Assembly: GCF_026619435.1 (NCBI RefSeq)
Contig: NZ_JAOVZQ010000001.1
Location: 3,293,501-3,357,500 of the forward strand
Direction of reading: 5' to 3'
DNA: 64,000 bases
DNA from: Hoeflea ulvae
GTDB taxonomy: Bacteria; Pseudomonadota; Alphaproteobacteria; Rhizobiales; Rhizobiaceae
The notes under the pieces were generated by a model. That model did no database searches. It saw only the letters and a list, made by a program, of their open reading frames with translations, and was not told where the DNA came from. The position numbers were made by a program, and so were the translations under genes. Of this stretch, positions 39,055 to 48,011 are shown piece after piece (the stretch's first letter is position 1; the number at the start of each line of letters is the position of its first letter).

Positions 39055-40404
39055 CTAGCGGTTGACCGGCAGATCCATTTCCGCTGCCATGGTGTCGAGG
39101 CAGTCGATCAGGGTGACGATGATTTCGCCGATCTGGTCTTCGGTGATGATCAGCGGCGGACAGACCAGGAAATGGTCGCCCTCGAGCCCGCCGCGGGTGC
39201 GGCGCGAATAGATGATCAGGCCGCGCTCATAGGCCAGATCAACCAGCCGGTTATAGGCATTGAGCGCCTTGGGCAGCGGGGTCATGGTTTCCCGGTCCGA
39301 CACCAGTTCGAAGGCCAGAAGCAGGCCCTTGCCGCGAACGTCGCCGATGAACGGATAGCGCGCCATCAGCGCACCGAGTTCGGCCTTGAGCCGGTCGCCC
39401 ATCACGCTGGCATTGTCGACCAGCCCGAGCCGGTCCATTTCCTCGAGCACCGCGCAGCCGGCCGCACAGGCGAGCGGATTGCCGGCATAGGTGAAGCCGT
39501 GCATGAAACCGCCGGCATCGAGCACCTTTTCGACGATTGCTCCCTGCGCCACCATGGCGCCGAGCGGCGCGTAGCCCGCGGCAAACCCCTTTGACAGCGC
39601 CACAATGTCAGGCACCACGCCCCAATGTTCCGAGGCGACGAAGGCGCCGGTGCGCCCTGCCCCGGTCATCACTTCGTCATAGATCAGCAGGATGCCGAAC
39701 TCGTCACAGATCTCGCGGATGCGGCCGTAATAGCTGTCGGGTGCGACCAGCGCGCCGGTGGAGGCGCCGCCGACCGGTTCCATGATGAAGGCCAGCACCG
39801 TTTCGGGTCCCTGGGCGATGATCTCGTCGCGCAGCATCTCGGCATATTTGAGCCCGCGGTCATGGTCGGAGAGATTGTCCCGGTCGAGATAGCACAGCGG
39901 CGCCGGCACCTTCGGCATCTCGCGCATCATCGGCGAGAACGGCCGGGTCAGCGGGTCGTAGCCGGTCAGCGCCACGGCGCCGAGCGTGCCGCCATGATAG
40001 GAGGGATAGCGCGAGATCACCTTCCAGCGGCTGCCCTCGTCGATGGCCAGCGCATATTGCCGCGCCAGCTTGATGGTGCTTTCCACCGCTTCCGATCCGC
40101 CCGAGACGAAGAACACCCGGTCGAGACCCTCCGGCATCCGCTCGGCCGTCATCCGCGCCAGTGTCTCGGCCGGTTCGTTCTGGAAATGCAGCCGGTAGCC
40201 GAAGGTGGCCTTGTCCATCTGCGCCTTCATGGCTGCGAGCACATTGGCGTTGGAATGGCCGATATTGGAGACCATCGCGCCGCTGGAGCCGTCGAGATAG
40301 CGCTTTCCGCTGGTGTCGTAGAGATAGATGCCCTCGGCCCGGTCGAGCATCGGGCGGCTGAGACGGGACTGGTAGAACAGGTTGGACCTGGGAATAGTGG
40401 TCAT
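39055..40404 (-). CDS. Class III aminotransferase (aspartate aminotransferase family)
   Basis: The 449-residue PLP enzyme starts at ATG 40404 (MTTIPRSNLFYQSRLSRPML). It shows LDGSSGAMVSNIGHS, FFVSGGSEAVES (phosphate binding), YHGGTLGAVALTGY, the PLP Asp in LLIYDEVMTGAGRTG, and the Schiff-base lysine in VALSKGFAAGYAP. Omega-amino acid:pyruvate transaminases belong to this group; the specific amino donor is not evident. It stands alone, convergent with cbpM and divergent from luxR. Confidence 0.92.
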   Translation of the reverse strand: MTTIPRSNLFYQSRLSRPMLDRAEGIYLYDTSGKRYLDGSSGAMVSNIGHSNANVLAAMKAQMDKATFGYRLHFQNEPAETLARMTAERMPEGLDRVFFVSGGSEAVESTIKLARQYALAIDEGSRWKVISRYPSYHGGTLGAVALTGYDPLTRPFSPMMREMPKVPAPLCYLDRDNLSDHDRGLKYAEMLRDEIIAQGPETVLAFIMEPVGGASTGALVAPDSYYGRIREICDEFGILLIYDEVMTGAGRTGAFVASEHWGVVPDIVALSKGFAAGYAPLGAMVAQGAIVEKVLDAGGFMHGFTYAGNPLACAAGCAVLEEMDRLGLVDNASVMGDRLKAELGALMARYPFIGDVRGKGLLLAFELVSDRETMTPLPKALNAYNRLVDLAYERGLIIYSRRTRGGLEGDHFLVCPPLIITEDQIGEIIVTLIDCLDTMAAEMDLPVNR

Positions 40405-40806
40405 GACGCGGTGTATCCACAAAGGAGTGCCGGACTGTCGCGCCGCGCCGGAAATTGGCGAGTGCCACATCAGCCCCGGGAGAAGATGTGGCATGGCGGC
40501 TTGGCATCGATCAAACAGATATTGTCAATCTCGGCCATTGAGCAGATTTATGATTGCCGCCCGCGGTCAGCGGCTCGGTGAAGCTTCAGCCGCCTTTCGG
40601 TTGAGCCAGGGACAGGCCGGCGGCCGGGGCGCCCCGGCCCGGCCTGTTGCTCCTACGAAAGGACAAGGCGCATTGCCACTTTTGGGGTGTATTTCGTCCC
40701 GCATGCCCGTTTTCGCTGATTGCGCCCGCCAATCCTATCGGTTAGATTCTGAGTGAGGGGTGGCCGTTTTGAGCAAGATCAGACAATTTTCATACCAGTA
40801 TCGCCG
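40405..40806. other. Divergent promoter region between the aminotransferase and luxR
   Basis: No gene is seen in these 402 bases. A long GC hairpin (40613-40646, CAGGCCG..GGCCGGGGC / GCCCCGGCC..CGGCCTG) occupies the middle. I could not find a clear lux-box inverted repeat. The luxR promoter probably lies between the hairpin and 40806. Confidence 0.45.
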
Positions 40807-41562
40807 ATGAGCTCGCAGGAATCGGCAGTTTTCGAGTTTATCGAACGGGTCGACAAGCATAATTCGATCGATGACCTGCTGGATGACCTTCTCAACGTCG
40901 TCAGCGTCTACGGCCTCAAGCACATGATCTACAGCGGACTTGCCGCCGACAATTCGCCGCTCGATTCGCTGGTCAAGACCAACAGGTTTCCGACTGAATT
41001 GTGGGACCGTTATATTGCCGAGGATTTTTCCAAGTCCGACCCGGTTTACCAGCAGGTGCTCAACACGATGGCGCCCTTCTGCTGGCTTGAGGCGGAACCT
41101 CGCTTCCTCAAGGCTGAAGGCGCGGCGCGCGTGGTTGGCGAATCCGCGGATCACGGCATGTCCGACGGCTATATCGTGCCGGTGTTGTCACGCGATGAAT
41201 GGCTCTCGGCGGTGTCCTTTGGCGGGCCGCACAAGCTGGAACTGAGCGCGCGCGAACGCGGCGCCATCAATCTGCTGTCGGTCTACGCCTCATCCGCCAT
41301 CGAGCGGCGGCTGAGCAACGCGTCCATGCAAAGGAAACTGACCGATCGCGAGCGCGAGGTGCTGTTGTGGACCTCGGCGGGGAAATCCTGCTGGGATGTG
41401 TCGGTGATCCTCGGGGTCAGCGAGCAGACGGTGCGCTATCACACCGCCCAGATTCGCGACAAGCTCAATGCCAGCAACACCACCCATGCGGTGACACGCG
41501 CACTGCAGCAGGGCGAGATCACGCTCGATCAACTGGCGGAATCGCTAGGCGACATGCACTGA
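40807..41562 (+). CDS. luxR: LuxR-family quorum-sensing regulator
   Basis: The 251-residue protein has an N-terminal autoinducer-binding domain with the expected W-x3-Y (ELWDRYIAED), DPV (KSDPVYQQV) and PFCW residues. A C-terminal LuxR helix-turn-helix follows (LTDREREVLLWTSAGKSCWD, ILGVSEQTVRYHTAQI). It should bind an N-acyl-homoserine lactone made by the adjacent LuxI and regulate transcription. ATG 40807 gives the standard length. The luxI gene starts 39 bp downstream on the same strand. Confidence 0.93.
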   Translation: MSSQESAVFEFIERVDKHNSIDDLLDDLLNVVSVYGLKHMIYSGLAADNSPLDSLVKTNRFPTELWDRYIAEDFSKSDPVYQQVLNTMAPFCWLEAEPRFLKAEGAARVVGESADHGMSDGYIVPVLSRDEWLSAVSFGGPHKLELSARERGAINLLSVYASSAIERRLSNASMQRKLTDREREVLLWTSAGKSCWDVSVILGVSEQTVRYHTAQIRDKLNASNTTHAVTRALQQGEITLDQLAESLGDMH

Positions 41563-41601
41563 GGCCACGGACTATCTTTCCCCTCGACAAGGGGAAAGCC
41601 G

Positions 41602-42276
41602 ATGATTCAGGCCCATGTGGTAAACACCCATAACAAGCAGCTTTACACCCGCGCCTTCGACGAGTTCCTGCGGCGGCGGCTGGAGCATTGCGCCGCCGGA
41701 TCCCGGCGGGTGCCGCTCAGCGATGACGGGCTGGAACTCGACCCGTTCGACGCACCGCAGGCAACCTATCTGCTCGGCATGAAGGACGACAGGGTCATCG
41801 CCTCGGCGCGGCTGATGCCAACGGTGACGCCCAATCTCGTTTCCGAACGATTTGCCTGCTGGTGCCAGGCCATCGACGCGCCGTGCCATCCCGAATGGGC
41901 CGACCTGACCCGCACCTGCGTGCTGCCGGGATATCACGGCCTGGGCCGCGCCGGCCTTCTCAGCCGGATGCTCTGCGCGGTGATGGAATACTGTCTTGAC
42001 GAAGGCATCACCCATACCGGCGGGGTCGTGCAGCAAACCGTTCTCAAGCGCTGGCTGGATATGGGCTGGAAGGTGATTCCGGCCGGTCTGCCGCGGCTGC
42101 GGGCGGGAGACTGGTGCATGGTAGCCTATGCCGAGGTCAGTGAGAAATCGCTGACATCGGCCCGCGATCATGCCGGCATTGATCATCCGCTGGTCCGGCG
42201 CAACGGCGCCCAGCGCCCCTTCATCACACCGGCCCACATCCCGGCCCGCAATCCGACCAGGGAGGCTGTATCATGA
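41602..42276 (+). CDS. luxI: Acyl-homoserine-lactone synthase (LuxI)
   Basis: The 224-residue synthase shows the LuxI acidic triad region in LELDPFDAPQATYL, the R-x-x-PT segment ASARLMPTVTPNL followed by SERF, and LTRTCVLPGYHG in the conserved ELSR-like region. The usual W near residue 35 is not obvious, and the N-terminal segment reads TRAFDEFLRRRLEH. It makes an AHL from S-adenosylmethionine and an acyl carrier; acyl length cannot be told. It follows luxR and overlaps the next small gene by 4 bp. Confidence 0.92.
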   Translation: MIQAHVVNTHNKQLYTRAFDEFLRRRLEHCAAGSRRVPLSDDGLELDPFDAPQATYLLGMKDDRVIASARLMPTVTPNLVSERFACWCQAIDAPCHPEWADLTRTCVLPGYHGLGRAGLLSRMLCAVMEYCLDEGITHTGGVVQQTVLKRWLDMGWKVIPAGLPRLRAGDWCMVAYAEVSEKSLTSARDHAGIDHPLVRRNGAQRPFITPAHIPARNPTREAVS

Positions 42277-42485
42277 GCCGGAAACCGAAAAGCAATGACG
42301 AAACCCTGGTCATGCTGAAGATACAGGGGCTGCTGGCAGCCGCCTATGACCTGTCGCGCACCACGGACGAGCATTTCCTGTCCTATCTGATCAAGATGGC
42401 GCGGATGGAGATGCACAACAAGTTCGACCCCGGCCAGGAAATCGAGGACGAGATCGGCAAGCCCGACGACATGGACCGGTTCTGA
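42273..42485 (+). CDS. Small helical protein co-translated with luxI
   Basis: The 70-residue protein starts within the luxI stop (ATGA overlap). It has a basic N-terminus (MSRKPKSNDE), a helix-rich middle (MLKIQGLLAAAYDLSRTTDE and LSYLIKMARMEM), and an acidic end (IEDEIGKPDDMDRF). I do not recognise the family. Translational coupling to luxI suggests a role linked to quorum sensing. Confidence 0.75.
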   Translation: MSRKPKSNDETLVMLKIQGLLAAAYDLSRTTDEHFLSYLIKMARMEMHNKFDPGQEIEDEIGKPDDMDRF

Positions 42486-42831
42486 GATCCGGCTCCTTCC
42501 ACCTCGCCCGGACCGGCGTTCGCACCGGTTCCGGTCAAGGCACCGGGCTGCGCCGAAGCTGACGGTGCCGGCGGCGGCTCCCCCGCGCACAAGTTTTCGC
42601 CATGCGGTTTTCACCATTCCTTAAAGCCCGGTGGATAGGCTTGCCCGGCGAGTTTCCCGACCGGAAAGCATGATGCGCACTCGCACCGCCGGTTTGATCC
42701 CACCCGATCCCGGCATGCCGCAGGAACAGAATTTTCGGTGCATCAGCACCTTGCACATCTGAGCCCGGGCGCATGCTCTGTCGGTCCCCCGACACGACAG
42801 CGCCGCGCGGTTTTCAGCACAGGAGTTTAGC
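42486..42831. other. Intergenic region after the luxRI operon
   Basis: No gene is seen. CCGGACCGG..CCGGTTCCGG (42508-42534) can form an imperfect hairpin and may end the luxRI transcript, but it has no T tract. Confidence 0.4.
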
Positions 42832-43389
42832 GTGGCAGGTCAGAAGGCAGAAAAGGGCAAGGCCCCGAAGAAGAAGGCTGGCGGCATGATGGGCATGCTG
42901 TCGAAGGTTTTTGCACTGATCGCCGCGGTTCTGGCGAGCCTGTTTTTCGCCGCGATGTTCGATGTCGCGCATCTCGGACTGCTGCAAACGCTCAGCGGTT
43001 TCGCCATCGGGCTGGTGCCGCTGTTTGCGGTGCTCAGCATCGCCTCGATGGTGCTGACGCCAAAGCCCGACGCCGATATCGAAGCACAGGCCGCAAAGAT
43101 CGCCGGGCTGTCGGAATCCCTGTCCAAGGTCACTTCGCAGATCGTCGCCCTGCAGGATCAGATCGATTCGCTCAGCGGCCAGGACAATGAAACGCTCAAG
43201 GCCCGAAACAAGGAGCTCGAGGCGCAGCTTGACGCGATCCACCAGGTCGAGCGCGACAAGGTCGACGGCGAAATCGAGGCGCTGCGCAGGCGCAATGAAG
43301 AGCTCGAAGAGCAGATCAAGAAATGGGCGTTCGAAGCTGTCGGCAAGAGCATCAGCGGCGAAGCGGTCGAGCCGATGAAGGCTGCCTGA
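42832..43389 (+). CDS. Membrane-anchored coiled-coil protein, unrecognised
   Basis: The 185-residue product starts at GTG 42832, with AGGAG upstream. It has a Lys-rich N-terminus (GQKAEKGKAPKKKAGG), two membrane helices (about 22-45 and 55-75), and a long coiled coil from about residue 85 to 165 (LQDQIDSLSGQDNETLKARN and EIEALRRRNEELEEQ). The C-terminus is short. I do not recognise the family. A strong terminator follows, so it is transcribed alone. Confidence 0.75.
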   Translation: MAGQKAEKGKAPKKKAGGMMGMLSKVFALIAAVLASLFFAAMFDVAHLGLLQTLSGFAIGLVPLFAVLSIASMVLTPKPDADIEAQAAKIAGLSESLSKVTSQIVALQDQIDSLSGQDNETLKARNKELEAQLDAIHQVERDKVDGEIEALRRRNEELEEQIKKWAFEAVGKSISGEAVEPMKAA

Positions 43390-43433
43390 GTTTACCTATA
43401 GCGCCACTTGTCCTGCTTAGATTACAAGTTTAT

Positions 43434-43467
43434 CCGCCTCCGGCTTGCACAAGCCGGAGGCGGTTTT
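43434..43467. terminator. Strong rho-independent terminator
   Basis: A perfect stem of 13-14 bp, CCGCCTCCGGCTTG / CAAGCCGGAGGCGG, is followed by TTTT. It lies between the coiled-coil gene and the convergent end of iolG. Confidence 0.9.
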
Positions 43468-43488
43468 GATTTGGATTTGGCCTTTGGC

Positions 43489-44478
43489 TCAGGCCAGATC
43501 GACTGGCACACCTGTCGCCAGCGACGTGGCGGCCGCGTCGGCGATCAGCTGCGCAGCGAGTCCGTCGCGGATGCCTGGCGACGGCGCCTGACCTGACTGC
43601 AGGCAAGCGACGAAATGCGCCATCTCGGCGAGATAGGCTCCAGCATAGCGCTCGAGAAAGAAATGCTGTGCGGGTGCTGCGCAAAACCCTGCGCCACTGG
43701 CGATTTCGACATTGTTTTCAGCCACATTGTTGGCCTTGAGCAGGCCCAGCGAGCCGTGCACCTCGGCGCGCTGATCATAGCCATAGGTGGCGCGGCGGGA
43801 ATTTGAGATCTGGCAGATCTTGCCCGACGCGGTTGTCAAGACGGCCACGGCAGTGTCGACATCGCCGGCCTCGCCGATCGCCGGATCGACCAGCGCCGAA
43901 CCGGTGGCGTAGACCCGGACAATCTCTTCGCCGAGCAGGAACCGCGCCATGTCGAAATCATGGATCATCATGTCGCGGAACAACCCGCCCGAGCTCTTGA
44001 TATAGGCGACCGGCGGCGGTGACGGGTCGCGCGACAGGATGGTGACCAGTTCGACATCGCCGATCTCGCCGGCAGCGATGCGGGCGCGGATGCCGGCAAA
44101 ACCGGCGTCAAAGCGGCGGTTGAAGCCGGTGAGGAACGCCACGCCGGCTGCCTCCACCGTCGTGATGCAGTCACGGATGCGGTCAGCCGACATGTCGACC
44201 GGTTTTTCACAAAAGATCGCCTTGCCAGCCCTGGCGCTCCTCTGGATCAGATCGAAATGGGTATCCGTCGGCGTGCCGATGATCACCGCGTCGATGTCGG
44301 GACTGGCGATCATTTCCTCGGCGCTCATGACCTTGGCGCCGGTTTTTTGGGCCAGCGCATTGGCAGCGTCGGGAAATGCATCGGTGACCGCAGCCACGGA
44401 TGCGCCCTCAACCATGAACAGGCTGCGGGCATGGACCTGGCCAATGCGGCCGCAACCGAGAATTCCGATCTTCAACAT
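43489..44478 (-). CDS. iolG: Inositol 2-dehydrogenase (Gfo/Idh/MocA family)
   Basis: The 329-residue enzyme oxidises myo-inositol to scyllo-inosose with NAD+. The Rossmann motif is IGILGCGRIGQVHA. The catalytic lysine segment is FCEKPVDM, and the His-containing GGLFRDMMIHDFDMARF matches bacterial inositol dehydrogenases. It is the last gene of the minus-strand iol operon; it starts 4 bp after the upstream aldolase stop. Confidence 0.92.
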   Translation of the reverse strand: MLKIGILGCGRIGQVHARSLFMVEGASVAAVTDAFPDAANALAQKTGAKVMSAEEMIASPDIDAVIIGTPTDTHFDLIQRSARAGKAIFCEKPVDMSADRIRDCITTVEAAGVAFLTGFNRRFDAGFAGIRARIAAGEIGDVELVTILSRDPSPPPVAYIKSSGGLFRDMMIHDFDMARFLLGEEIVRVYATGSALVDPAIGEAGDVDTAVAVLTTASGKICQISNSRRATYGYDQRAEVHGSLGLLKANNVAENNVEIASGAGFCAAPAQHFFLERYAGAYLAEMAHFVACLQSGQAPSPGIRDGLAAQLIADAAATSLATGVPVDLA

Positions 44479-44481
44479 GTC

Positions 44482-45324
44482 TCAGGCTTTCTGTTGCGAT
44501 GCGCCAAAGGCGCGGATGACGGTGCGGGCAGCTTCCATCACCGGGTCGTGGGTTTCCTTGAGGATCGTCACCCGGTCAAAGCGCTCCGGATCGCGGTTGA
44601 CCGCTTCGCGAAGTGCCGCGCCAAAGGCCATGCGGAGCTCGGTGCCGATATTGAATTTGCAGATGCTGGAGCCGGTGGCAAGGACCTTGCGCTGGGCCAG
44701 CGGAACGCCGGAACCGCCATGGATGACCAGTGGCACGGTCGTCAATGCCTCGATGGCGCGGATCCGCGGCTCGTCGAGCCCGCCCTGCTTGTCCTGCTGC
44801 AGATGCACATTGCCGACCGAAATCGCCATGGCGTCGACGCCGGTCTCGCGGGCAAAGCGTGCGGCCTCTTCCGGATCGGTGCCGGCGGAATTCTCGCCAC
44901 CGGAATAGCCGACAAAGCCGATCTCGCCCTCGCAGGAAATGCCGGCGGCATGGGCCATCTCGGCAATGGCCGCGGTCTCGTCGATGTTCTGGGAGAGCTC
45001 CTTGCGCGAGCCGTCAAACATCAGCGAGGTAAAACCGCTGTCGAGCGCCTCCTTGCAGTCCTCATAGGTGTAGCCGTGGTCGAGATGGGCAACCACCGGC
45101 ACGCTGGCATTTTCAGCCAGGTAGCGGAACATCTTGCCCAGCACCGGCAAGGGCGTATGCGCCCGGCAGGATGGCCCCGCCTGCAGGATCACCGGCGCGC
45201 CCTCGGCTTCGGCAGCAGCCACATAGGCGCGCATGTCTTCCCAACCCAGTGTCACCAGACCGGCAACGGCGTAGCCATGTTTGAGTGCCGGCTGAAGCAC
45301 GTCTGCGAGTGTTGCAATACTCAT
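44482..45324 (-). CDS. iolJ: Class II fructose-bisphosphate aldolase-type enzyme (IolJ-like)
   Basis: The 280-residue enzyme belongs to the zinc-dependent class II aldolases. The catalytic Asp and zinc His are in VVAHLDHGY; another zinc ligand is in EGEIGFVGY, and His in LVIHGGSGVP. The phosphate-binding segment is CKFNIGTELR. In inositol catabolism it cleaves 2-deoxy-5-keto-gluconate-6-phosphate to dihydroxyacetone phosphate and malonic semialdehyde. The position between iolB and iolG supports that role. It overlaps the iolB stop by 4 bp. From ATG 45324. Confidence 0.9.
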   Translation of the reverse strand: MSIATLADVLQPALKHGYAVAGLVTLGWEDMRAYVAAAEAEGAPVILQAGPSCRAHTPLPVLGKMFRYLAENASVPVVAHLDHGYTYEDCKEALDSGFTSLMFDGSRKELSQNIDETAAIAEMAHAAGISCEGEIGFVGYSGGENSAGTDPEEAARFARETGVDAMAISVGNVHLQQDKQGGLDEPRIRAIEALTTVPLVIHGGSGVPLAQRKVLATGSSICKFNIGTELRMAFGAALREAVNRDPERFDRVTILKETHDPVMEAARTVIRAFGASQQKA

Positions 45325-46163
45325 TTGAACTTCGCCACCATGTCCTTGATGCCCGGGATCGTTTCGATCTGATAGGCATGCGTTGGTTGGAAATACTGCA
45401 CCAGCGAGCGCTGGCTCAGCCCGCCCAGGATGGTGAAATAATACATCTCGTAGCCCGGCAGAACCGCGCAAGGGTGGTAGCCCTTGTCGATGCAGATCGT
45501 CGAGCCGTCGACGATGTGATAGGCGTCGCCGGCCTTGTTCTCCTCACGCTGCAGCATCTGCACGCCGGAGCCGTGATTGGGCCGGAAGCGGAAATTATAG
45601 GTCTCGTCGTGACGCGTTTCCAGCGGCAGACGGTCGGTGTCGTGCTTGTGGCTGGGGAACCCCGACCAGCCACCCTGCCCGACGGTGAACAGCTCGCTGA
45701 CCAGCAGGCGGCCAACCTTGCCGTGATGCTTCTGGCCCAGAATATGCTTGATCTTGCGGTGGGTCTTGGTGTCGTCGGAGCCGTATTGCACCTTGTCGAG
45801 ATCGTCGGCGCGGACATCGAACGGGTCGAGAACCTTGTCGTATCTGGCCCCGGCGATGAAGACCTCGGCCGCATCCGAAAGGCAGACAAGGGTCGCCTTG
45901 GCGCCTACCGGGACATAGACGCCCTCCGGTTCGCCGTCCCAGACATCGACGCCGCGTTTGCCAAGGGCTACGAAACCGACGCCTTCGACATCGACATCGA
46001 CCGTGCCGGTGGCAGGCACGATGCAGGTCTCGTAGCCGGGAACCTGATAGGCGAAGGCTTCGCCCTTCTTCAGCTTGACGATGTTGAAATAGTTCAGCGG
46101 AACGCAGGAATCCTCCGCATCGACGATCGGTTTGTTGTGGTTGTCATAGGGCGCGATATGCAT
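45321..46163 (-). CDS. iolB: 5-deoxy-glucuronate isomerase
   Basis: The 280-residue cupin enzyme isomerises 5-deoxy-glucuronate to 2-deoxy-5-keto-gluconate. Two cupin domains are visible. The metal site includes SGFPSHKHD, the family's hallmark SFPPHKHD-like segment. PLETRHDETYNFRFRP also fits (usually E.YyyR). It lies 30 bp after iolC in the iol operon. Confidence 0.94.
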   Translation of the reverse strand: MHIAPYDNHNKPIVDAEDSCVPLNYFNIVKLKKGEAFAYQVPGYETCIVPATGTVDVDVEGVGFVALGKRGVDVWDGEPEGVYVPVGAKATLVCLSDAAEVFIAGARYDKVLDPFDVRADDLDKVQYGSDDTKTHRKIKHILGQKHHGKVGRLLVSELFTVGQGGWSGFPSHKHDTDRLPLETRHDETYNFRFRPNHGSGVQMLQREENKAGDAYHIVDGSTICIDKGYHPCAVLPGYEMYYFTILGGLSQRSLVQYFQPTHAYQIETIPGIKDMVAKFK

Positions 46164-46193
46164 GGGGTCGGATCCTTTCGGGTGACGTGCGGC

Positions 46194-47174
46194 TCAGACA
46201 GAGGTCGGGCCGGGATGCGAGGACAGGAAAGCTTCAAGCTCCGAAGTGACGGGCATGGCGGGCGCGCAACCGGGCCGCGACACCACGATCGAGGCGCAGG
46301 CCGAGCCGCGCAGCACCGCGTCGCGCAGCTCCCGGCCTTCGCCAAGCCCTGCCAGCAGGCCGGCCATGAAACTGTCGCCGGCGCCGGTGGGCTTGAGGGC
46401 TGCTGCAGGATAAATCCCGGTGCGCAGTTCCTCGCCTTCAGAAAATGCAATGGCGCCCTCGGGGCCCATCTTGTAGACGACGATGCCTGCGCTGGTAGCC
46501 GCCAGCTCCCGCGCCTTGCCAAGCCCCTTGTCGATGCCGCCGGCCATGAAACCGAATTCCTCGTCATTGCCGACAATGACATCGGCCATGGCGCCGGCGC
46601 GCGACAGCACCTCCTCGGCAACCTCGGCTGAGGGCCAGGAATAGGGCCGGTAATCGACATCGAAAATGATCGGCAGACCGGCAGCGCGGGCCAACTCAAA
46701 CGCCCGGAACGCGGCCGAGCGCGAGGGTTCGGCGGCAAACACCGTGCCGGCGGTGATCAGCGCACCGAAGCTTCTGTAATCCACCGCCTCGACATCGGCG
46801 ATGTCCATCTGGAAATCGGCGGCATTGTTGCGGTAGATGACGCTCTGATGCTCTTCGATGCGGGTCTCGTAGACCGCCAGCGACGTGCGGCATTCGCCGG
46901 TGATCGCCTGCACATGGCTGCGGTCGACGCCGTAATGGTCGAGCTGGTTGAGGCAGTACCAGCCGACCGCATCATCGGACACCTTGGTGACCAGGGCAGC
47001 CTTGCAGCCGAGCTTGACCAGACCGGCGGCGATATTGGCGCTCGAGCCGCCCATGGCAACCATCATCGAGGTTGCGTCACGGGTGCGGGTGCCGGCGGGG
47101 TCGGGTGAGAGATCCATGCCGACGCGTCCGATGACCAGAAAATTCCGCGTCTTGATGCCGTCGAGACTGCTCAT
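46194..47174 (-). CDS. iolC: 5-dehydro-2-deoxygluconokinase (PfkB family)
   Basis: The 326-residue PfkB-family kinase starts at ATG 47174. It shows the sugar-binding GGSSANIAAGLVKLG and the C-terminal catalytic GAGDSFMAGLLAGL with the base Asp. It phosphorylates 2-deoxy-5-keto-gluconate. Many alphaproteobacterial IolC proteins carry a C-terminal DUF2090 domain; this one does not, which fits the separate class II aldolase gene downstream. It overlaps the upstream dioxygenase gene by 4 bp. Confidence 0.93.
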   Translation of the reverse strand: MSSLDGIKTRNFLVIGRVGMDLSPDPAGTRTRDATSMMVAMGGSSANIAAGLVKLGCKAALVTKVSDDAVGWYCLNQLDHYGVDRSHVQAITGECRTSLAVYETRIEEHQSVIYRNNAADFQMDIADVEAVDYRSFGALITAGTVFAAEPSRSAAFRAFELARAAGLPIIFDVDYRPYSWPSAEVAEEVLSRAGAMADVIVGNDEEFGFMAGGIDKGLGKARELAATSAGIVVYKMGPEGAIAFSEGEELRTGIYPAAALKPTGAGDSFMAGLLAGLGEGRELRDAVLRGSACASIVVSRPGCAPAMPVTSELEAFLSSHPGPTSV

Positions 47175-48010
47175 GTCCGGCCCTCCGTGTTGCCGGCGCG
47201 GGCTGCATCGAGCACTTCCGGATAGGGATAATTCAGCCCCAGAAGCTGGCGCATGTCGGGGCTGGCGGCATCGATGAAGGATTGCGGCAAGGCGGCCGGC
47301 ATGTCTTCCATCGGCTTGACCCACTTGGGCAGATACTGGATCAGGATGGCGCTGCGGTCGTGATCGGAATTGTTGGGCATGGCGCAGTGCCAGGTGACGC
47401 CGTAAAACAGCGCCACGTCGCCGGGTTCGCCGGTCATCCGCTCGCAGCGGTCGTAAAACCTGTCGTCAGCAGTCGGATAACGCAGTTGCTTCTGGCTGCC
47501 AGGTGCATAGGCAGTGGCGCCGCTTTCGGCCGTGAACGAATCGAGGATCACCGAGACCTGGGCATTCATCGGGAACGAGCCGTTGAAGCCGACCGGATGG
47601 GTTTCGGGCTTGTGGAAATCCCAATAGGGATAATCGACATGCGGCTCCTGCCCCGGTCCGCCCGGCAGGATACGGTTGGCGGCAATCGAGCCCATGATGA
47701 ATTCGCTGCCCAGGAACTTGCGCAGAATGTCCATCAGCACCGGGTGCGCCGCCATGCGCGAAAACACCTCGCCCTTGGCCAGCAGGTTCCAGACCCGGCG
47801 CTGCAGGTTAATCTTGCCTTCTTCGGCTGCCGCGCCCTGGAAATGCGTCACCTTCTCGGATTCATTTTCCGAATGCGCCATGACAATGGCGCGGGCTTCG
47901 GCAATGTCCTCGGGGGAAAACAGCCCCGAGATCGTCACCGCACCACCGCCATAGAGCAGTTCTTCGATGATGATGCCGGGATCGGCGTTTTCGGCTGTGA
48001 AGCGCTTCAT
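47171..48010 (-). CDS. Phytanoyl-CoA dioxygenase-like Fe(II)/2-oxoglutarate enzyme in the iol operon
   Basis: The 279-residue protein starts at ATG 48010. It has the PhyH fold: first metal ligands HVD in EPHVDYPYWDF, distal His in VTWHCAMPNNS, and the 2-oxoglutarate-binding Arg in DHDRSAI. The family hydroxylates small molecules using 2-oxoglutarate and O2. It lies between iolD and iolC with a 4-bp overlap downstream and 2-bp spacing upstream, so it is an integral operon member. It is not part of the standard inositol pathway. A role on a modified inositol is an inference. Confidence 0.85.
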   Translation of the reverse strand: MKRFTAENADPGIIIEELLYGGGAVTISGLFSPEDIAEARAIVMAHSENESEKVTHFQGAAAEEGKINLQRRVWNLLAKGEVFSRMAAHPVLMDILRKFLGSEFIMGSIAANRILPGGPGQEPHVDYPYWDFHKPETHPVGFNGSFPMNAQVSVILDSFTAESGATAYAPGSQKQLRYPTADDRFYDRCERMTGEPGDVALFYGVTWHCAMPNNSDHDRSAILIQYLPKWVKPMEDMPAALPQSFIDAASPDMRQLLGLNYPYPEVLDAARAGNTEGRT

Positions 48011-48011
48011 C

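Noticed and set aside
40405..40806. Lux box upstream of luxR
   Set aside because: I could not identify an inverted repeat of the usual 18-20 bp; the only strong palindrome is a GC-rich hairpin unlike a lux box.
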